Source: an uncultured Cryomorphaceae bacterium
GTDB taxonomy: Bacteria; Bacteroidota; Bacteroidia; Flavobacteriales; Schleiferiaceae
Direction of reading: 5' to 3'
Assembly (NCBI GenBank): GCA_913009655.1
Contig: CAJVWI010000012.1
Span: 1 to 64,000, forward strand
DNA: 64,000 bases
In this document: positions 11,201-20,784 of the stretch, piece after piece
Layout of the letters: each line of letters begins with the position of its first letter
How positions within the stretch are numbered: the first letter of the stretch is position 1
Position numbers and translations under genes: made by a program
The notes under the pieces: model-generated
The model's input: the letters and a program-made list of their open reading frames with translations, nothing else
Databases searched by the model: none
Told to the model about the DNA's origin: nothing

Positions 11201-12575
11201 AGGTGAAAATAATGATGGTAAAAAATCGAATATCGTTATTGGTAGGACTGGAGAAATGCGGATAGTTGATTCAAATACAGGAATTGCCGTTATGACTGGT
11301 AATATTCCTTACGGATCAAACTTACTATCTAAGAATGGAGATAAAGTCAGTAAAGACGATGTCATATGTTCTTGGGATCCTTATAATGCGGTTATTATTT
11401 CAGAACATGGAGGAACTATTGCATATCAGGATATCGTTCAAGGTGTAACTTATAAAGTTGAAATTGACGAACAAACCGGTTTCCAGGACAAGGTTATTTC
11501 TGATAATCGAAATAAGAAATTAGTGTCTATGTTAAAAGTCATGGATAAAAAGGGGAATGAAATAAAGCATTATACTCTACCTGTTGGTGCTCATCTTATG
11601 GTTGATGAATCAGAAGAAATAAAGGCAGGAAAAATATTAGTAAAGATTCCTCGTCGCGGTGCAAAGGCTGGTGATATTACTGGTGGTCTTCCTCGTGTTA
11701 CAGAATTATTCGAAGCAAGAAACCCCTCGAACCCTTCTGTAGTTGCTGCTATTGATGGGACTGTTTCTTATGGTAAGATTAAGCGTGGAAATCGTGAAAT
11801 TATTATTGAGAGTAAGACAGGTGAGCAAAGAAAATATTTAATTAATTTGTCAAAGCAAATCTTGGTTCAAGAAAATGATTTTGTTCGCGCAGGATCGGCG
11901 TTAAGTGATGGTGCTATTACGCCGGCGGACATCCTTGCTATCCAAGGCCCTACTGCGGTTCAAGAATACTTAGTAAATGAAATTCAAGAAGTTTATCGTT
12001 TGCAGGGTGTGAAAATAAATGATAAGCATTTCGAAGTGATTGTGCGGCAAATGATGCGAAAAGTGGAGATTGTTGATGGTGGGGATACATCTTTTCTTGA
12101 GGGTCATTTGGAGCATACAATCGATTTTATTACTGAAAATGATTCTATTTTCGATAGAAAAATTGTTGTTGATGCTGGAGAAAGTGATTCATTAAAAGCT
12201 GGAATGAAGATATCATCCAGAAGACTTCGGGATGAGAATTCTTTATTGAAGCGATCAGATAAAGCTCTGGTTGAATCAAGAGATGCTGATCCAGCAACTG
12301 CAAAGCTGATTTTACAAGGTATTACTAGGGCTTCTCTTCAGACAAAATCTTGGGTTTCCGCAGCGTCTTTCCAAGAGACAACTAAAGTGTTGAATGAAGC
12401 GGCAATTGCTGCTAAGAAAGACACTCTTGAGGGCTTAAAGGAGAATGTAATTGTTGGTCATCGTATTCCTGCAGGAACAGGTCTTAAAAAGTACTATACC
12501 TCTGTAGTGGGAAGTAAAGATGAGTATGAAGAAATGATGTCAAAGAAGACAGTTGATGTTGATTTAAACGATTAA
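8271..12575 (+). CDS. rpoC: DNA-directed RNA polymerase subunit beta'
   Basis: Catalytic subunit of RNA polymerase, 1434 residues. The N-terminal zinc ribbon has [13 protein letters not shown] followed by CDRCGVEV (about residues 65-88). The catalytic metal site NADFDGD has D476, D478 and D480. The trigger loop region and second zinc site ([13 protein letters not shown], near residue 905) are intact, as is the conserved [16 protein letters not shown] block. Co-transcribed with rpoB; the DUF3467 gene begins 12 bases after it. Confidence 0.99.
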   Translation: MRKSETNTTGSFQSITIGLASPEFLLERSSGEVLKPETINYRTHKPERDGLFCERIFGPVKDFECACGKYKRIRYKGIVCDRCGVEVTEKKVRRERIGHINLVVPVAHIWYFRSLPNKIGYLLGIPTKKLDMIIYYERYIVIQNGSAVDDEGNEFAHMQFLTEEEYLDALDRLPAENAYLDDADPTKFIAKMGAEALLMLLQRLDLDQMSYDLRDKAAKETSQQRKQEALKRLQVVESMRDANSRMENKPEWMLIKVVPIIPPELRPLVPLDGGRFATSDLNDLYRRVIIRNNRLKRLLEIKAPEVILRNEKRMLQESVDSLFDNTRKASAVKTESNRPLKSLSDSLKGKQGRFRQNLLGKRVDYSARSVIVIGPDLKLHECGLPKGMAAELYKPFIVRKLIERGIVKTVKSAKKIIDNREAVVWDILENVMKGHPVLLNRAPTLHRLGIQAFQPKMIEGKAIQLHPLTCTAFNADFDGDQMAVHLPLGPAAILEAQILMLASHNILNPANGSPITVPSQDMVLGLYYMTKAKRNMPGDAVKGEGMTFYSAEEVNIAYNEKRVDLNAYIKVRALVDSEDGGLVHKIIETSVGRVLFNQVVPEGVGFINEVLTKKALRDIIAGILTRTDVPRTAKFLDEMKDLGYSNAFFGGLSFSLGDIMVPEIKESLVSGADAEVEGILTNYNMGLITNNERYNQVIDVWTNANARLTQSAMSQLINDRQGFNPIYMMLDSGARGSKEQIRQLSGMRGLMAKPQKSGSSGGEIIENPIISNFKEGLSILEYFISTHGARKGLADTALKTADAGYLTRRLHDVAQDVIVNKDDCGTLRGLEIQALRKNEEIVESLSERIAGRVSLLEVIDPLTGETYVESGEMISDITAAKIDKSPIESVEVRSPLTCESKRGICAKCYGRNLSTAKFVQTGEAVGVLAAQSIGEPGTQLTLRTFHVGGTAGNVSEISSLTAKFDGIIELEEVRTVVGENNDGKKSNIVIGRTGEMRIVDSNTGIAVMTGNIPYGSNLLSKNGDKVSKDDVICSWDPYNAVIISEHGGTIAYQDIVQGVTYKVEIDEQTGFQDKVISDNRNKKLVSMLKVMDKKGNEIKHYTLPVGAHLMVDESEEIKAGKILVKIPRRGAKAGDITGGLPRVTELFEARNPSNPSVVAAIDGTVSYGKIKRGNREIIIESKTGEQRKYLINLSKQILVQENDFVRAGSALSDGAITPADILAIQGPTAVQEYLVNEIQEVYRLQGVKINDKHFEVIVRQMMRKVEIVDGGDTSFLEGHLEHTIDFITENDSIFDRKIVVDAGESDSLKAGMKISSRRLRDENSLLKRSDKALVESRDADPATAKLILQGITRASLQTKSWVSAASFQETTKVLNEAAIAAKKDTLEGLKENVIVGHRIPAGTGLKKYYTSVVGSKDEYEEMMSKKTVDVDLND

Positions 12576-12587
12576 TACATTGGGGTT

Positions 12588-12896
12588 ATGAGTGAGGATA
12601 AGGAAAATCAAGTTCAAATTGAACTGAATCCAGATATGGCTGATGGTATTTACAGTAATTTAGCTGTGATTAACCATTCTCCTTCAGAATTTGTATTGGA
12701 CTTTATTCAAATGATGCCTGGCCTTCCAAAGGCAAGAGTAAAAGCTCGTGTGATTTTAACCCCTCAGCATGCTAAGAGACTTATCAGTGCTATTGAAGAG
12801 AACGTCGCCAGATTTGAATCAACACACGGAAAAATATCAGAAACTGATCACCCACAAATCCCAATTCATTTTGGAGGGCCAACAGGCCAGGCTTGA
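12588..12896 (+). CDS. DUF3467 family protein
   Basis: 102-residue protein of unknown function. The segments IELNPDMADGIYSNLAVINHS and DFIQMMPGLPKARVKARV, followed by PQHAKRLISAIEENVARFE, are typical of DUF3467. The family commonly sits immediately after rpoC in Bacteroidota, as here (12-base gap), so co-expression with RNA polymerase is likely. It has no signal peptide or membrane segment. No biochemical role is known to me. Confidence 0.85.
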   Translation: MSEDKENQVQIELNPDMADGIYSNLAVINHSPSEFVLDFIQMMPGLPKARVKARVILTPQHAKRLISAIEENVARFESTHGKISETDHPQIPIHFGGPTGQA

Positions 12897-12940
12897 GGAG
12901 TAATTGATTGTGATTTTATCGCTCTAGCGAATATGATTCT

Positions 12941-13168
12941 CTAGTCGTGAAAAAAGCTATCTAGTATAGCCACAATTCCGCGAATTATTAGTCCGGCGCC
13001 AACGAACATGCAAATCACGATAAAGGCCGTCCATCCCCAATCACCTTGTCTCAGTGCTGGCGCTCCTATCCAAAAATAGAATGCAGGTCCTGCAAATAAA
13101 AATGGAAATGAGAATGCTAGAATTATAACGCCTCTTATTAAGCTTGGCTTTTTTGTTGACTTATTCAT
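12941..13168 (-). CDS. Small two-span membrane protein (DUF6095-like)
   Basis: 75 residues. A basic N terminus (MNKSTKKPSLIRG) is followed by two hydrophobic spans, roughly residues 12-34 and 45-68, with a short polar loop between. The pattern of a basic start, FLFAGPAF in the first span and a closing LIIRGIVAILDSFF resembles small flavobacterial proteins filed under DUF6095; this assignment is from memory of the family pattern and is tentative. It is encoded 12 bases after the class III aminotransferase, so it is probably the last gene of that transcript. It converges with the DUF3467 gene across 44 bases. Confidence 0.65.
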   Translation of the reverse strand: MNKSTKKPSLIRGVIILAFSFPFLFAGPAFYFWIGAPALRQGDWGWTAFIVICMFVGAGLIIRGIVAILDSFFHD

Positions 13169-13180
13169 CTTATCTCTAAT

Positions 13181-14365
13181 TTATAACTCGTTTAGAACCT
13201 CAATCAAATTTGAGGTAAAATGTTTTAGTTCTTTCTTTTTAATACATAATGGGGGCGTTATTCTTAGCGCTTTATCCTCAAAAAGAAAAAAGTTTGAAAT
13301 TATTTTCCGTTCTATTAATTTTTTTTGAATTTTTATTACTATTTCCGGACTATCTAAAAATACTGAAATCAGTAAACCAATGCCTTGGAGCCTCTTTATT
13401 TTAGGATGGTCAATTAGAGCATTAGTCACCATTGCACCTAGTTCATTGACTGAACTCATCCAATCTGATGCAATTAATACTTCTAATGCTGCCTGCCCGG
13501 CTGCGCAGCTCACAGGATTACCTCCAAAAGTTGTTATATGACCAAGCATGGGGTCATGGGAAAGCTTTTTCATGTTTTCTTTCGATGAAATAAAAGCTCC
13601 CAATGGCAATCCTCCTCCAAGAGCCTTTCCGAGACAAAGAATATCCGGCGTAATGCCATACAATTGGTGGGCGAAAAGAGTTCCAGTCCTTCCAAATCCC
13701 GTTTGGCATTCATCTACAATTAGCAATGTACCGAGCTCTGAGCATCTCATGGCCAAATCGCAGATAAATTCTTTCGTGCCTTGAGTGTATCCTGACCCGG
13801 CTTGGATACATTCAACGATGACTGCAGCTGTATGAGAAGAGATCTCATTTAATGATTTTACGTCATTATAATTTAGTTGCCTGTGGCCAGGGATTAATGG
13901 TCGATAAGCTCTCTTGTATTTTTCATATCCCATGGCTGAAAGTGCTCCTAATGTTGATCCGTGATAGGATCCTTTAAAAGAAATAATTTCAGATCTACCT
14001 GTTATTCTTTTTGCTAATTTAAAAGCCCCTTCTGTTGCTTCAGTTCCAGAATTAACCCAATATACACATTGCAATTGGTCAGAAAGTGTTCGGGTTACTA
14101 ATTCGGCATAAGTAATTTGCTTTTTTTGAATATACTCTCCATAAACCATTAGGTGCATGTAGGAGTCGACTTGCTCATGGATTGCTGAAACTACATCTGG
14201 GTGGCTATGACCAACGTTAGCTACACAAATCCCACTAATCATATCTAAATATTTATTTCCTTCAGGATCAAATAAGTGAACCCCTCTTGCCTTAGAAAAT
14301 GTCAAAGCCATAGGTGAATTAGTCGTAGGAGCTAAATGCTTTAGAAATGATTGCTCTAAATCCAT
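13181..14365 (-). CDS. Class III PLP-dependent aminotransferase
   Basis: 394-residue fold-type I enzyme related to acetylornithine and ornithine aminotransferases. Visible PLP-site features are SGTEATEGAFKLA (about residues 106-118), SYHGST with Y134 and H135, VDECQTGFGRTG with D218 binding the pyridine nitrogen, and the Schiff-base lysine K247 in CLGKALGGG. TFGGNPVSCAA completes the family pattern. The usual EP(V/I)QGEGG segment reads ECIQAGSGY, so the substrate should not be assumed to be acetylornithine. There are no arginine-pathway genes nearby. It lies downstream of the split transketolase on the same strand, 73 bases away. Confidence 0.85.
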   Translation of the reverse strand: MDLEQSFLKHLAPTTNSPMALTFSKARGVHLFDPEGNKYLDMISGICVANVGHSHPDVVSAIHEQVDSYMHLMVYGEYIQKKQITYAELVTRTLSDQLQCVYWVNSGTEATEGAFKLAKRITGRSEIISFKGSYHGSTLGALSAMGYEKYKRAYRPLIPGHRQLNYNDVKSLNEISSHTAAVIVECIQAGSGYTQGTKEFICDLAMRCSELGTLLIVDECQTGFGRTGTLFAHQLYGITPDILCLGKALGGGLPLGAFISSKENMKKLSHDPMLGHITTFGGNPVSCAAGQAALEVLIASDWMSSVNELGAMVTNALIDHPKIKRLQGIGLLISVFLDSPEIVIKIQKKLIERKIISNFFLFEDKALRITPPLCIKKKELKHFTSNLIEVLNEL

Positions 14366-14438
14366 AATTTATTCAAGTAACTTTAAATCAGTATAAATTA
14401 ATTTTTGATGATATATGTTTTCATCTAACTGAAAAAAA

Positions 14439-15389
14439 TCAACGCTTTAATACTCTATCTACTGCGGAGATGATGTTTTTTGCATCAAGACCATATTTTT
14501 TTAATAATTGATCAGGCTTACCACTTTCACCAAATGAATCATTCACAGCAACCATTTCCATGGGGCAAGGATTGTTTAAAGAAAGCGCTTGTGATATAGA
14601 ATCGCCAAGCCCTCCATTTCTCTGATGCTCCTCAGCAGTTACAACCTTACCTGTTTTCTTTGCACTTTTAAGAAGAGTTTCTAGATCTAGCGGTTTAATA
14701 GTTGAAAAGTTAATTACCTCTGCACTTATGCCAATTTGCTTAAGGGCATTATATGCTTCAAGGGCTTCCCAAACTAAATGACCATTTGCTATTATTGTAA
14801 CATCCTCACCTTCAGTTAGAATATCCGCTTTACCAATTACAAATGGCTTTTCTGGCGATGTGAAATTAGGAACTTTCGGACGACCAAATCTCAGATAGAC
14901 TGGCCCAGAATAATTTGAAATAGCAATAGTGGCTGCTTTCGTTTCATTATAGTCGCAAGTTGAAATAACAATCATGCCAGGAAGCATTTTCATTAATCCG
15001 ATATCTTCGAGAATTTGATGAGTCGCACCGTCTTCACCAAGGGTAAGACCAGCATGTGATGCGCATATTTTAACGTTTTTCCCAGAGTATGCAATGCTCT
15101 GACGTATTTGATCATAAACACGACCAGTGGAAAAGTTTGCAAAAGTACCAGTAAATGGTATTCTTCCACCAATAGTCAATCCCGCAGCCATTCCGATCAT
15201 ATTGGCCTCAGCAATTCCAGTTTGAAAAAAACGATCTGGAAACTCATCGGCAAAGGCATTCATTTTTAAAGATCCGGTCAAGTCAGAGCATAAGGCAACA
15301 ACTTTTGGATTAATCTTACCGAGATCATGAAGGCCCGAGCCAAATCCTGATCTAGTGTCTTTGTTTCCGGAATTTATATATGAATGCAT
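14439..15389 (-). CDS. Transketolase, C-terminal subunit
   Basis: 316 residues covering the pyrimidine-binding (Pyr) and C-terminal domains of transketolase, which moves two-carbon units between sugar phosphates in the pentose phosphate pathway. The catalytic glutamate lies in GIAEANM (E61). THQILEDIGLMKMLPGM and the transketolase C-terminal domain (about 180-310) follow. The diphosphate-binding half is a separate gene at 16793-17641. Split transketolases are common in Bacteroidota, but here a vWA gene separates the halves. Fifteen bases separate its start from the vWA stop. Confidence 0.93.
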   Translation of the reverse strand: MHSYINSGNKDTRSGFGSGLHDLGKINPKVVALCSDLTGSLKMNAFADEFPDRFFQTGIAEANMIGMAAGLTIGGRIPFTGTFANFSTGRVYDQIRQSIAYSGKNVKICASHAGLTLGEDGATHQILEDIGLMKMLPGMIVISTCDYNETKAATIAISNYSGPVYLRFGRPKVPNFTSPEKPFVIGKADILTEGEDVTIIANGHLVWEALEAYNALKQIGISAEVINFSTIKPLDLETLLKSAKKTGKVVTAEEHQRNGGLGDSISQALSLNNPCPMEMVAVNDSFGESGKPDQLLKKYGLDAKNIISAVDRVLKR

Positions 15390-15404
15390 TTTGTTTTGGA
15401 TTAA

Positions 15405-16793
15405 TTAAAGTCGCACTAATGTTGATGTGCCTGATGAAACATTAAATTTTTGTGTTTTTGAATAAGATGTTTGCTGTGAACTTCTAGATCTAAAAACTAG
15501 CATATATTGACCAGGTTGGATGGCATATCGTTGTCGAGTGAGTTTATTATCTAAGTTAGTTACCCAAGTTAATTTTTCGCCATTAATTTCAAAAATGGCT
15601 CCATATCCGTTGGTTTTAAGTTGTATGGTTACATCTCCTGGAGCAGGAATACTATATTCATTAAGATGTCCTGGTTTAATATCAATTTTTTCGTTGTACC
15701 TAGGAAGAGTTAAAATATCTAATTCATATGTCCCTGACAGGTATCTATCTGATGTATTAAAGGCTTGGACATTTAATATTTCACTTTCTCCAGGTCTTCG
15801 GATCAATGCCAGCGGTTTGGTTTGAGAAGGTTTCGCTCCCGGCATACTAAGCTTCAATTGACCCATAATTACTCGTGTTCCAACCTGATTGTGCTTGCCC
15901 GCATATATATATGTGGAATCTATTGCCACAGGAGGTATGGAATATACTCGACCTTTATATTGAATAAGAGGATCTAAAGACAGTGTGTCAGGTAGATTTT
16001 TATAGTTTAAAGTGTGAATGAATATTTCTTCAACAATATCACTATTTACATTTCTAAGAATAATTGGCAAATTGCTTTCTGAAGCTAACCCTTGATTATC
16101 AATAAGATTTACTTGGGCTGTTGTATTATCTAAAACTTGATTCACAATAACTCCAAGAACTTTTTTGAATGCTATTTCATTCTTTGCATCATAATAGGTT
16201 CCAACGCAATCAAAAGATTTAATAAGCTGAGGGTCCAGTCCAATTCCAATAACAAAAGGTTTAAGGGTAATGCCTTTTTTTTGAAGGATTTTAGAGGCTG
16301 CACAGGGGTCTTCGTCACATGCCTCGACTCCGTCAGTTATTAGTACTATTATATTTCGACAATCTTCACAATTTGGAAAATCTCCTCCAGAACTGAGTAT
16401 GGATCTAGCAATTGGAGTAGTTCCTAATGGCCTTAGTTCGCGTATTTTTTTCTTTATCCTAGAAAGGTTATTTGGACTAAATGCGACTTCTAGTTTTGTG
16501 TCATTACAATCTTGCGGTGGAACTGGTTTTTGATGTCCATATACTCTAAGAGCTAACTCAAAATTTGGATTTTCTACATTAGATAGACTGTCTATCATTT
16601 CAGTCATTAATCTCTGAGCAATTTCCATTTTTGTTCCATTTTCCCAACGGCCATACATAGAATTTGAAGCATCTAGAACAAATAGAATTCTGCTTATTTT
16701 TTCTGAATCATCAGATTGCTCTGTCAATCTTGTTTGACAGAAAACAGCACTATGAGTAAATAGAGCCGTGGCTAAAAAAAATATAAACTTCAT
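15405..16793 (-). CDS. Secreted von Willebrand factor A domain protein
   Basis: 462 residues with an N-terminal signal peptide (hydrophobic residues 2-18, then Q20). The vWA domain (about residues 35-215) has a complete-looking metal site: DASNS at 41-45, T126 region GTTPIA, and D154 in LITDGVEACD. Several cysteines (C96, C142, C145, C159) suggest disulfides in an exported protein. The rest is beta-rich with no domain I can name and no type IX sorting tail. The start codon overlaps the stop of the transketolase N-terminal gene by one base (TAATG), which implies translational coupling. The function is unknown; proteins of this kind bind ligands or partners through the metal site. Confidence 0.85.
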   Translation of the reverse strand: MKFIFFLATALFTHSAVFCQTRLTEQSDDSEKISRILFVLDASNSMYGRWENGTKMEIAQRLMTEMIDSLSNVENPNFELALRVYGHQKPVPPQDCNDTKLEVAFSPNNLSRIKKKIRELRPLGTTPIARSILSSGGDFPNCEDCRNIIVLITDGVEACDEDPCAASKILQKKGITLKPFVIGIGLDPQLIKSFDCVGTYYDAKNEIAFKKVLGVIVNQVLDNTTAQVNLIDNQGLASESNLPIILRNVNSDIVEEIFIHTLNYKNLPDTLSLDPLIQYKGRVYSIPPVAIDSTYIYAGKHNQVGTRVIMGQLKLSMPGAKPSQTKPLALIRRPGESEILNVQAFNTSDRYLSGTYELDILTLPRYNEKIDIKPGHLNEYSIPAPGDVTIQLKTNGYGAIFEINGEKLTWVTNLDNKLTRQRYAIQPGQYMLVFRSRSSQQTSYSKTQKFNVSSGTSTLVRL

Positions 16794-17641
16794 TAAAGAG
16801 GATAATCTCCTAAAGTTTCAGGCAATTGACTTAATGCAACCTCTAATTGTTCATCATTTGGGGCAATTCCATGCCATTTGTGAGTACCTGACATAAAATC
16901 AACACCTGCGCCCATTTCAGTCTTCATAATAATACAAACAGGTTTTCCTTTTCCCGAATGGTCTATTCCAGCAGTTAATCCATCAATAACTTTAGATAAA
17001 TCATTACCATCATCTATTTGAATAACGTCCCAACCAAAAGATTCAAATTTTGATCCTATATCTCCCATCGGCATTACGTCATCAGTTGAGCCATCGATTT
17101 GCTGTCCGTTTGCGTCAATTGTTGAAATGATATTATCGATTTTTTTGGATCCTGCATATAGCGCAGCCTCCCAAATTTGACCCTCTTGAAGTTCACCATC
17201 ACCATGAAGTGTAAATACTAAACTTTTATCTTCTGAAAGTCTTTTTGCTTGGGCAGCACCAATTGCTACGGATAAGCCTTGCCCGAGGCTTCCCGATGCT
17301 ACTCTGATACCTGGAAGACCTTCATGGGTTGTTGGATGACCTTGAAGGCGCGAATTTATTTTTCTAAAAGTATTCAATTCCTCAATCGGAAAGTATCCAG
17401 ATCTGGCTAATACACTATAAAAAACAGGACTTATATGACCATTACTCAAGAAAAAAAGATCTTCATTTTCCCCATCCATATTAAAAGGTTGGGGGCTATG
17501 ATTCAGTAATTTAAAATATAAAGCAACAAAAAACTCAGTGCACCCCATCGATCCACCTGGGTGTCCTGATTGCACATCATGCACCATACGAAGTATATCA
17601 CGTCTTACCTGAGATGGGATGAGTTCAATAGAGTTATTCAT
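16793..17641 (-). CDS. Transketolase, N-terminal (thiamine diphosphate-binding) subunit
   Basis: 282 residues forming the diphosphate-binding domain. GHPGGSMGCTEF (about 28-39) and the thiamine diphosphate motif starting GDGELQEGQ and ending DANG about 30 residues later (around 140-172) are present, as is the GTHKWHG segment near the end. With the C-terminal gene at 14439-15389 it makes one active transketolase. It is the first gene of the minus-strand block, with a TACTTTTG promoter box 27 bases upstream of its ATG, divergent from ychF. Confidence 0.93.
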   Translation of the reverse strand: MNNSIELIPSQVRRDILRMVHDVQSGHPGGSMGCTEFFVALYFKLLNHSPQPFNMDGENEDLFFLSNGHISPVFYSVLARSGYFPIEELNTFRKINSRLQGHPTTHEGLPGIRVASGSLGQGLSVAIGAAQAKRLSEDKSLVFTLHGDGELQEGQIWEAALYAGSKKIDNIISTIDANGQQIDGSTDDVMPMGDIGSKFESFGWDVIQIDDGNDLSKVIDGLTAGIDHSGKGKPVCIIMKTEMGAGVDFMSGTHKWHGIAPNDEQLEVALSQLPETLGDYPL

Positions 17642-17668
17642 AAAATAGTTTCATCAATTTGTATTGCA

Positions 17669-17676
17669 CAAAAGTA
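17669..17676 (-). promoter_or_regulatory. Bacteroidota -7 box (TACTTTTG) for the transketolase operon
   Basis: On the minus strand the sequence is TACTTTTG, an exact match to TAnnTTTG, the -7 element recognised by the Bacteroidota primary sigma factor. Transcription should start about 5 bases downstream, giving a leader of about 20-25 bases before ATG at 17641. I see no good -33 TTG at the standard spacing. Confidence 0.6.
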
Positions 17677-17691
17677 AGGTCTTTAAGGTAC

Positions 17692-17699
17692 TACATTTG
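17692..17699 (+). promoter_or_regulatory. Bacteroidota -7 box (TACATTTG) for ychF
   Basis: Exact TAnnTTTG match on the plus strand, 16 bases before the ychF ATG at 17716, giving a predicted leader of about 10-12 bases. It lies inside the longest open frame of ychF, which argues against the upstream start at 17659. A TTG lies at 17664-17666, 25 bases upstream, which is wider than the usual 19-21 spacing. Confidence 0.55.
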
Positions 17700-17715
17700 T
17701 GTAAAATTTATGATT

Positions 17716-18807
17716 ATGAAATGCGGGATTGTAGGCCTTCCTAATGTGGGTAAATCAACTTTATTTAATTGTTTAAGTAATGCTAAAGCTCAAGCAGCAA
17801 ATTTTCCGTTTTGCACAATCGAACCTAATGTTGGTACGGTCAATGTTCCAGATATAAGACTGCAAATGTTAGAATCTTTAGTTGATCCTGAAAAAGTAAT
17901 TCCTGCTACTGTCGAAATTGTAGATATAGCAGGCCTTGTAAAAGGGGCAAGTAAAGGCGAAGGATTAGGTAATCAATTTTTAGGAAATATTAGAGAGTGT
18001 AATGCAATTTTGCATGTTTTAAGGTGCTTTGATAACGATAATATAATTCATGTTGATGGCTCTGTAGATCCTTTAAGGGATAAAGAAACTATTGATATGG
18101 AATTGCAGTTAAAAGACCTTGATTCACTGGAGAAGAGATTGGAGAAAGTTCGTAAAATATCAAAGACTGGAGATAAAGAAGCTATTCGTGAAACAGAAAT
18201 GGCGATTGGATTAAAGAAGCACCTGGAGTCAGGAAAATCTGTTCGCTCATTTAACAGATCATCAGAAGGATCTAAATGGATTGCAGATTACGAGCTTATT
18301 ACAGACAAGCCAATATTGTATGTCTGTAATGTCGATGAATCTTCGGCTAAAGATGGTAATCATTATGTAGACCAAGTAAAACTCATGGCATCTGCTGAAG
18401 GTTCTCACGTCATGCATCTTGCTGTGGCTATTGAGTCGGATATTATTGAATTAGAGAATCATGATGAAAGAAGTTTATTTTTAGAGGATTTGGGATTGAC
18501 AGAGCCAGGTGTGAATAGAATCGTGCGAGCGGCATATTCAATGCTGAATTTGCAAACATATTTTACGGCAGGGGTCAAGGAGGTTCGTGCCTGGACAATA
18601 AAAAAGGGAAGTACTGCACCTCAAGCTGCTGGAGTAATTCACAGTGATTTTGAGAAAGGGTTTATTCGAGCCGAGGTCATTTCTTATTCAGACTATATAG
18701 AGTTTAAAAATGAACTCGCTGTAAAAGAGGCAGGAAGAATGAGAGTTGAAGGGAAAGATTACTTAATTCAAGATGGTGATGTAGTACATTTCAGGTTTAA
18801 CGTTTAA
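17716..18807 (+). CDS. ychF: Redox-regulated ATPase YchF (OLA1 family)
   Basis: 363 residues from ATG 17716, the same length as E. coli YchF. The P-loop GLPNVGKST is at residues 7-15. The specificity motif reads NVDE instead of NKxD, the hallmark of this Obg-like subgroup that prefers ATP. A central coiled coil (about 130-190) and a C-terminal TGS domain (about 280-363, containing FTAGVKEVRAWT) follow. The family associates with ribosomes and is linked to stress and redox responses. Two earlier starts exist in frame (17659, 17710), but the first overlaps the promoter box. It is transcribed divergently from the transketolase operon. Confidence 0.96.
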   Translation: MKCGIVGLPNVGKSTLFNCLSNAKAQAANFPFCTIEPNVGTVNVPDIRLQMLESLVDPEKVIPATVEIVDIAGLVKGASKGEGLGNQFLGNIRECNAILHVLRCFDNDNIIHVDGSVDPLRDKETIDMELQLKDLDSLEKRLEKVRKISKTGDKEAIRETEMAIGLKKHLESGKSVRSFNRSSEGSKWIADYELITDKPILYVCNVDESSAKDGNHYVDQVKLMASAEGSHVMHLAVAIESDIIELENHDERSLFLEDLGLTEPGVNRIVRAAYSMLNLQTYFTAGVKEVRAWTIKKGSTAPQAAGVIHSDFEKGFIRAEVISYSDYIEFKNELAVKEAGRMRVEGKDYLIQDGDVVHFRFNV

Positions 18808-18936
18808 AAGAGAATTTGTTGACTTAGAGTACCATTTTTTTAGTCTACTTGTTAAAAACTTATACATTTAGTGAATTAAAAGGTTGAGATTGACGGGGCT
18901 CAGTTGTCAAGTCTTATGTAGATTCGCAACAGAACT

Positions 18937-20784
18937 ATGTCTGAACACACGGAATATACTGAAGATAATATTCGGAGCTTAGAATGGCAGGAACATATTC
19001 GGCTCAGGCCTGGTATGTATATTGGCAAACTAGGTGATGGGTCATCGGCAGATGACGGTATTTATATTTTAGTAAAAGAAGTCGTAGACAACTCTATTGA
19101 TGAATTTGTTATGGGTGGCGGTCGTACCATTGAAATAAATATCAACGAAGGCTCTGTAGTTATTAGAGATTTTGGCAGAGGCATACCTCTTGGAAAAGTT
19201 GTGGATGTCGTTTCAAAAATGAATACTGGAGCCAAATATGATTCAAAGGCATTTAAAAAATCTGTTGGTCTTAATGGTGTAGGAACAAAAGCTGTCAATG
19301 CCCTGTCAGAGAATTTTGTTGTTGAGTCATATCGGGATGAAAAGAGAAAATCAGCTAAGTTTACGAGAGGCGTTTTAATCGATGAAAGTGATATTGTTGA
19401 GAGCACTTCAAAGCGCGGTACAAAAGTGGAATTTAGACCAGATTTAAAAATTTTTCATAATTATAAATATCAAATTGAATACGTCGAGAAGCTAGTTTGG
19501 AACTATGTTTATTTAAATCCTGGCTTATCGATATTCTTAAATGGGAAAAAATATTTTTCTGAGAATGGATTGAAAGATTTACTAGAAAACAACCTTTCCG
19601 GAGAGACAATTCATCCAATTATACACCTTAAAGGTGAAGATATTGAAATTGCTTTGACTCACGCAGACAGGTCCCAAAGTGAACAATATTATAGTTTTGT
19701 TAATGGTCAGCACACCACCCAGGGAGGAACTCATCAGAGTGCTTTTCGCGAGGCATTAGTTGCTACAATCCGTAATTATTTCGGTAAACAATATGAAGCT
19801 TCAGATATCCGTCAAAGTGTTATTGGTGCAATTTCGTTAAAGGTTATCGAGCCAGTTTTTGAGTCACAAACAAAAACAAAACTAGGAAGTAATGATATGG
19901 AGGCTGGTGGATCAACAATTCGAACTTATATATTAGATTTTCTTAGAACGAAACTAGATAATTTTCTTCATAAAAACATTGAGATTGCTAATGCAATTCA
20001 GAAAAAGATAGTCAGAGCTGAGCGCGAGCGTAAAGAACTTTCGGGGATTCAAAAATTGGCAAAAGAGCGAGCTAAAAAAGCTAATCTTCATAACCGGAAA
20101 CTTCGAGATTGTAAACTTCATTACAGTGATATAAAACATGAAAGGAGGCTTGAAACAACATTGTTTATTACAGAGGGTGACTCGGCGTCAGGTTCAATAA
20201 CTTCTTCTCGTGATGTCCAAACCCAGGCAGTTTTTAGTCTTAAAGGAAAGCCCTTAAATTGTTATGGTTTAACAAAAAAAGTAGTCTACGAGAATGAAGA
20301 ATTCAATCTCTTACAGGCAGCTCTCAACATTGAAGACGGTTTGGAAGACTTACGTTATAATAATGTTGTTATTGCTACGGATGCAGATGTCGATGGAATG
20401 CATATTAGGCTTCTATTGATAACTTTTTTTCTCCAGTTTTTCCCTGAATTAGTTAGTGAGGGCCACCTTTATATACTTCAAACACCTCTTTTTCGAGTGC
20501 GGAATAAGAAAAAGACTATTTATTGTTATGACTCCAGTGAAAAGGAAAGTGCTTTGACCGAACTCGGGGCGAAGCCAGAGATCACCAGATTTAAGGGGTT
20601 AGGTGAAATATCTCCAGGAGAATTTAAGATGTTTATTGGAGAGAATATAAAATTAGAACCGGTGATGCTAGGTAAAGAACATATTGGCTCATTGTTAGAA
20701 TATTACATGGGAAAAAACACACCTAAGCGCCAAGAGTTTATTATCGATAATTTAAAGGTTGAAAAGGATATTTCGGACCTATGA
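18937..20784 (+). CDS. parE: DNA topoisomerase IV subunit B (ParE-type)
   Basis: 615-residue ATPase subunit of a type IIA topoisomerase that decatenates daughter chromosomes. The GHKL ATPase motifs are [10 protein letters not shown] (about residues 48-57), GRGIPLG and [14 protein letters not shown]. The TOPRIM metal site is EGDSASGS (about 413-420) with TDADVDGMH (about 481-489). Length and the shared operon with a ParC-type gene favour topoisomerase IV over gyrase. It overlaps parC by four bases (ATGA). The 129-base gap upstream holds no exact TAnnTTTG match. Confidence 0.92.
   Translation: MSEHTEYTEDNIRSLEWQEHIRLRPGMYIGKLGDGSSADDGIYILVKEVVDNSIDEFVMGGGRTIEININEGSVVIRDFGRGIPLGKVVDVVSKMNTGAKYDSKAFKKSVGLNGVGTKAVNALSENFVVESYRDEKRKSAKFTRGVLIDESDIVESTSKRGTKVEFRPDLKIFHNYKYQIEYVEKLVWNYVYLNPGLSIFLNGKKYFSENGLKDLLENNLSGETIHPIIHLKGEDIEIALTHADRSQSEQYYSFVNGQHTTQGGTHQSAFREALVATIRNYFGKQYEASDIRQSVIGAISLKVIEPVFESQTKTKLGSNDMEAGGSTIRTYILDFLRTKLDNFLHKNIEIANAIQKKIVRAERERKELSGIQKLAKERAKKANLHNRKLRDCKLHYSDIKHERRLETTLFITEGDSASGSITSSRDVQTQAVFSLKGKPLNCYGLTKKVVYENEEFNLLQAALNIEDGLEDLRYNNVVIATDADVDGMHIRLLLITFFLQFFPELVSEGHLYILQTPLFRVRNKKKTIYCYDSSEKESALTELGAKPEITRFKGLGEISPGEFKMFIGENIKLEPVMLGKEHIGSLLEYYMGKNTPKRQEFIIDNLKVEKDISDL

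Noticed and set aside
12919-12930. Palindrome TCGCTCTAGCGA between the DUF3467 and small membrane protein genes as a terminator
   Set aside because: Only a 4-5 base stem and no T run on either strand.
14439-17641. Transketolase halves as a gene broken by frameshift or insertion
   Set aside because: Both halves have clean starts and stops at the domain border, and split transketolases are normal in this phylum. Only the vWA gene between them is unusual.
18890-18910. TTGAC/GTCAA inverted repeat in the parE leader
   Set aside because: Five-base arms with a 10-base loop are expected by chance; no promoter box nearby.
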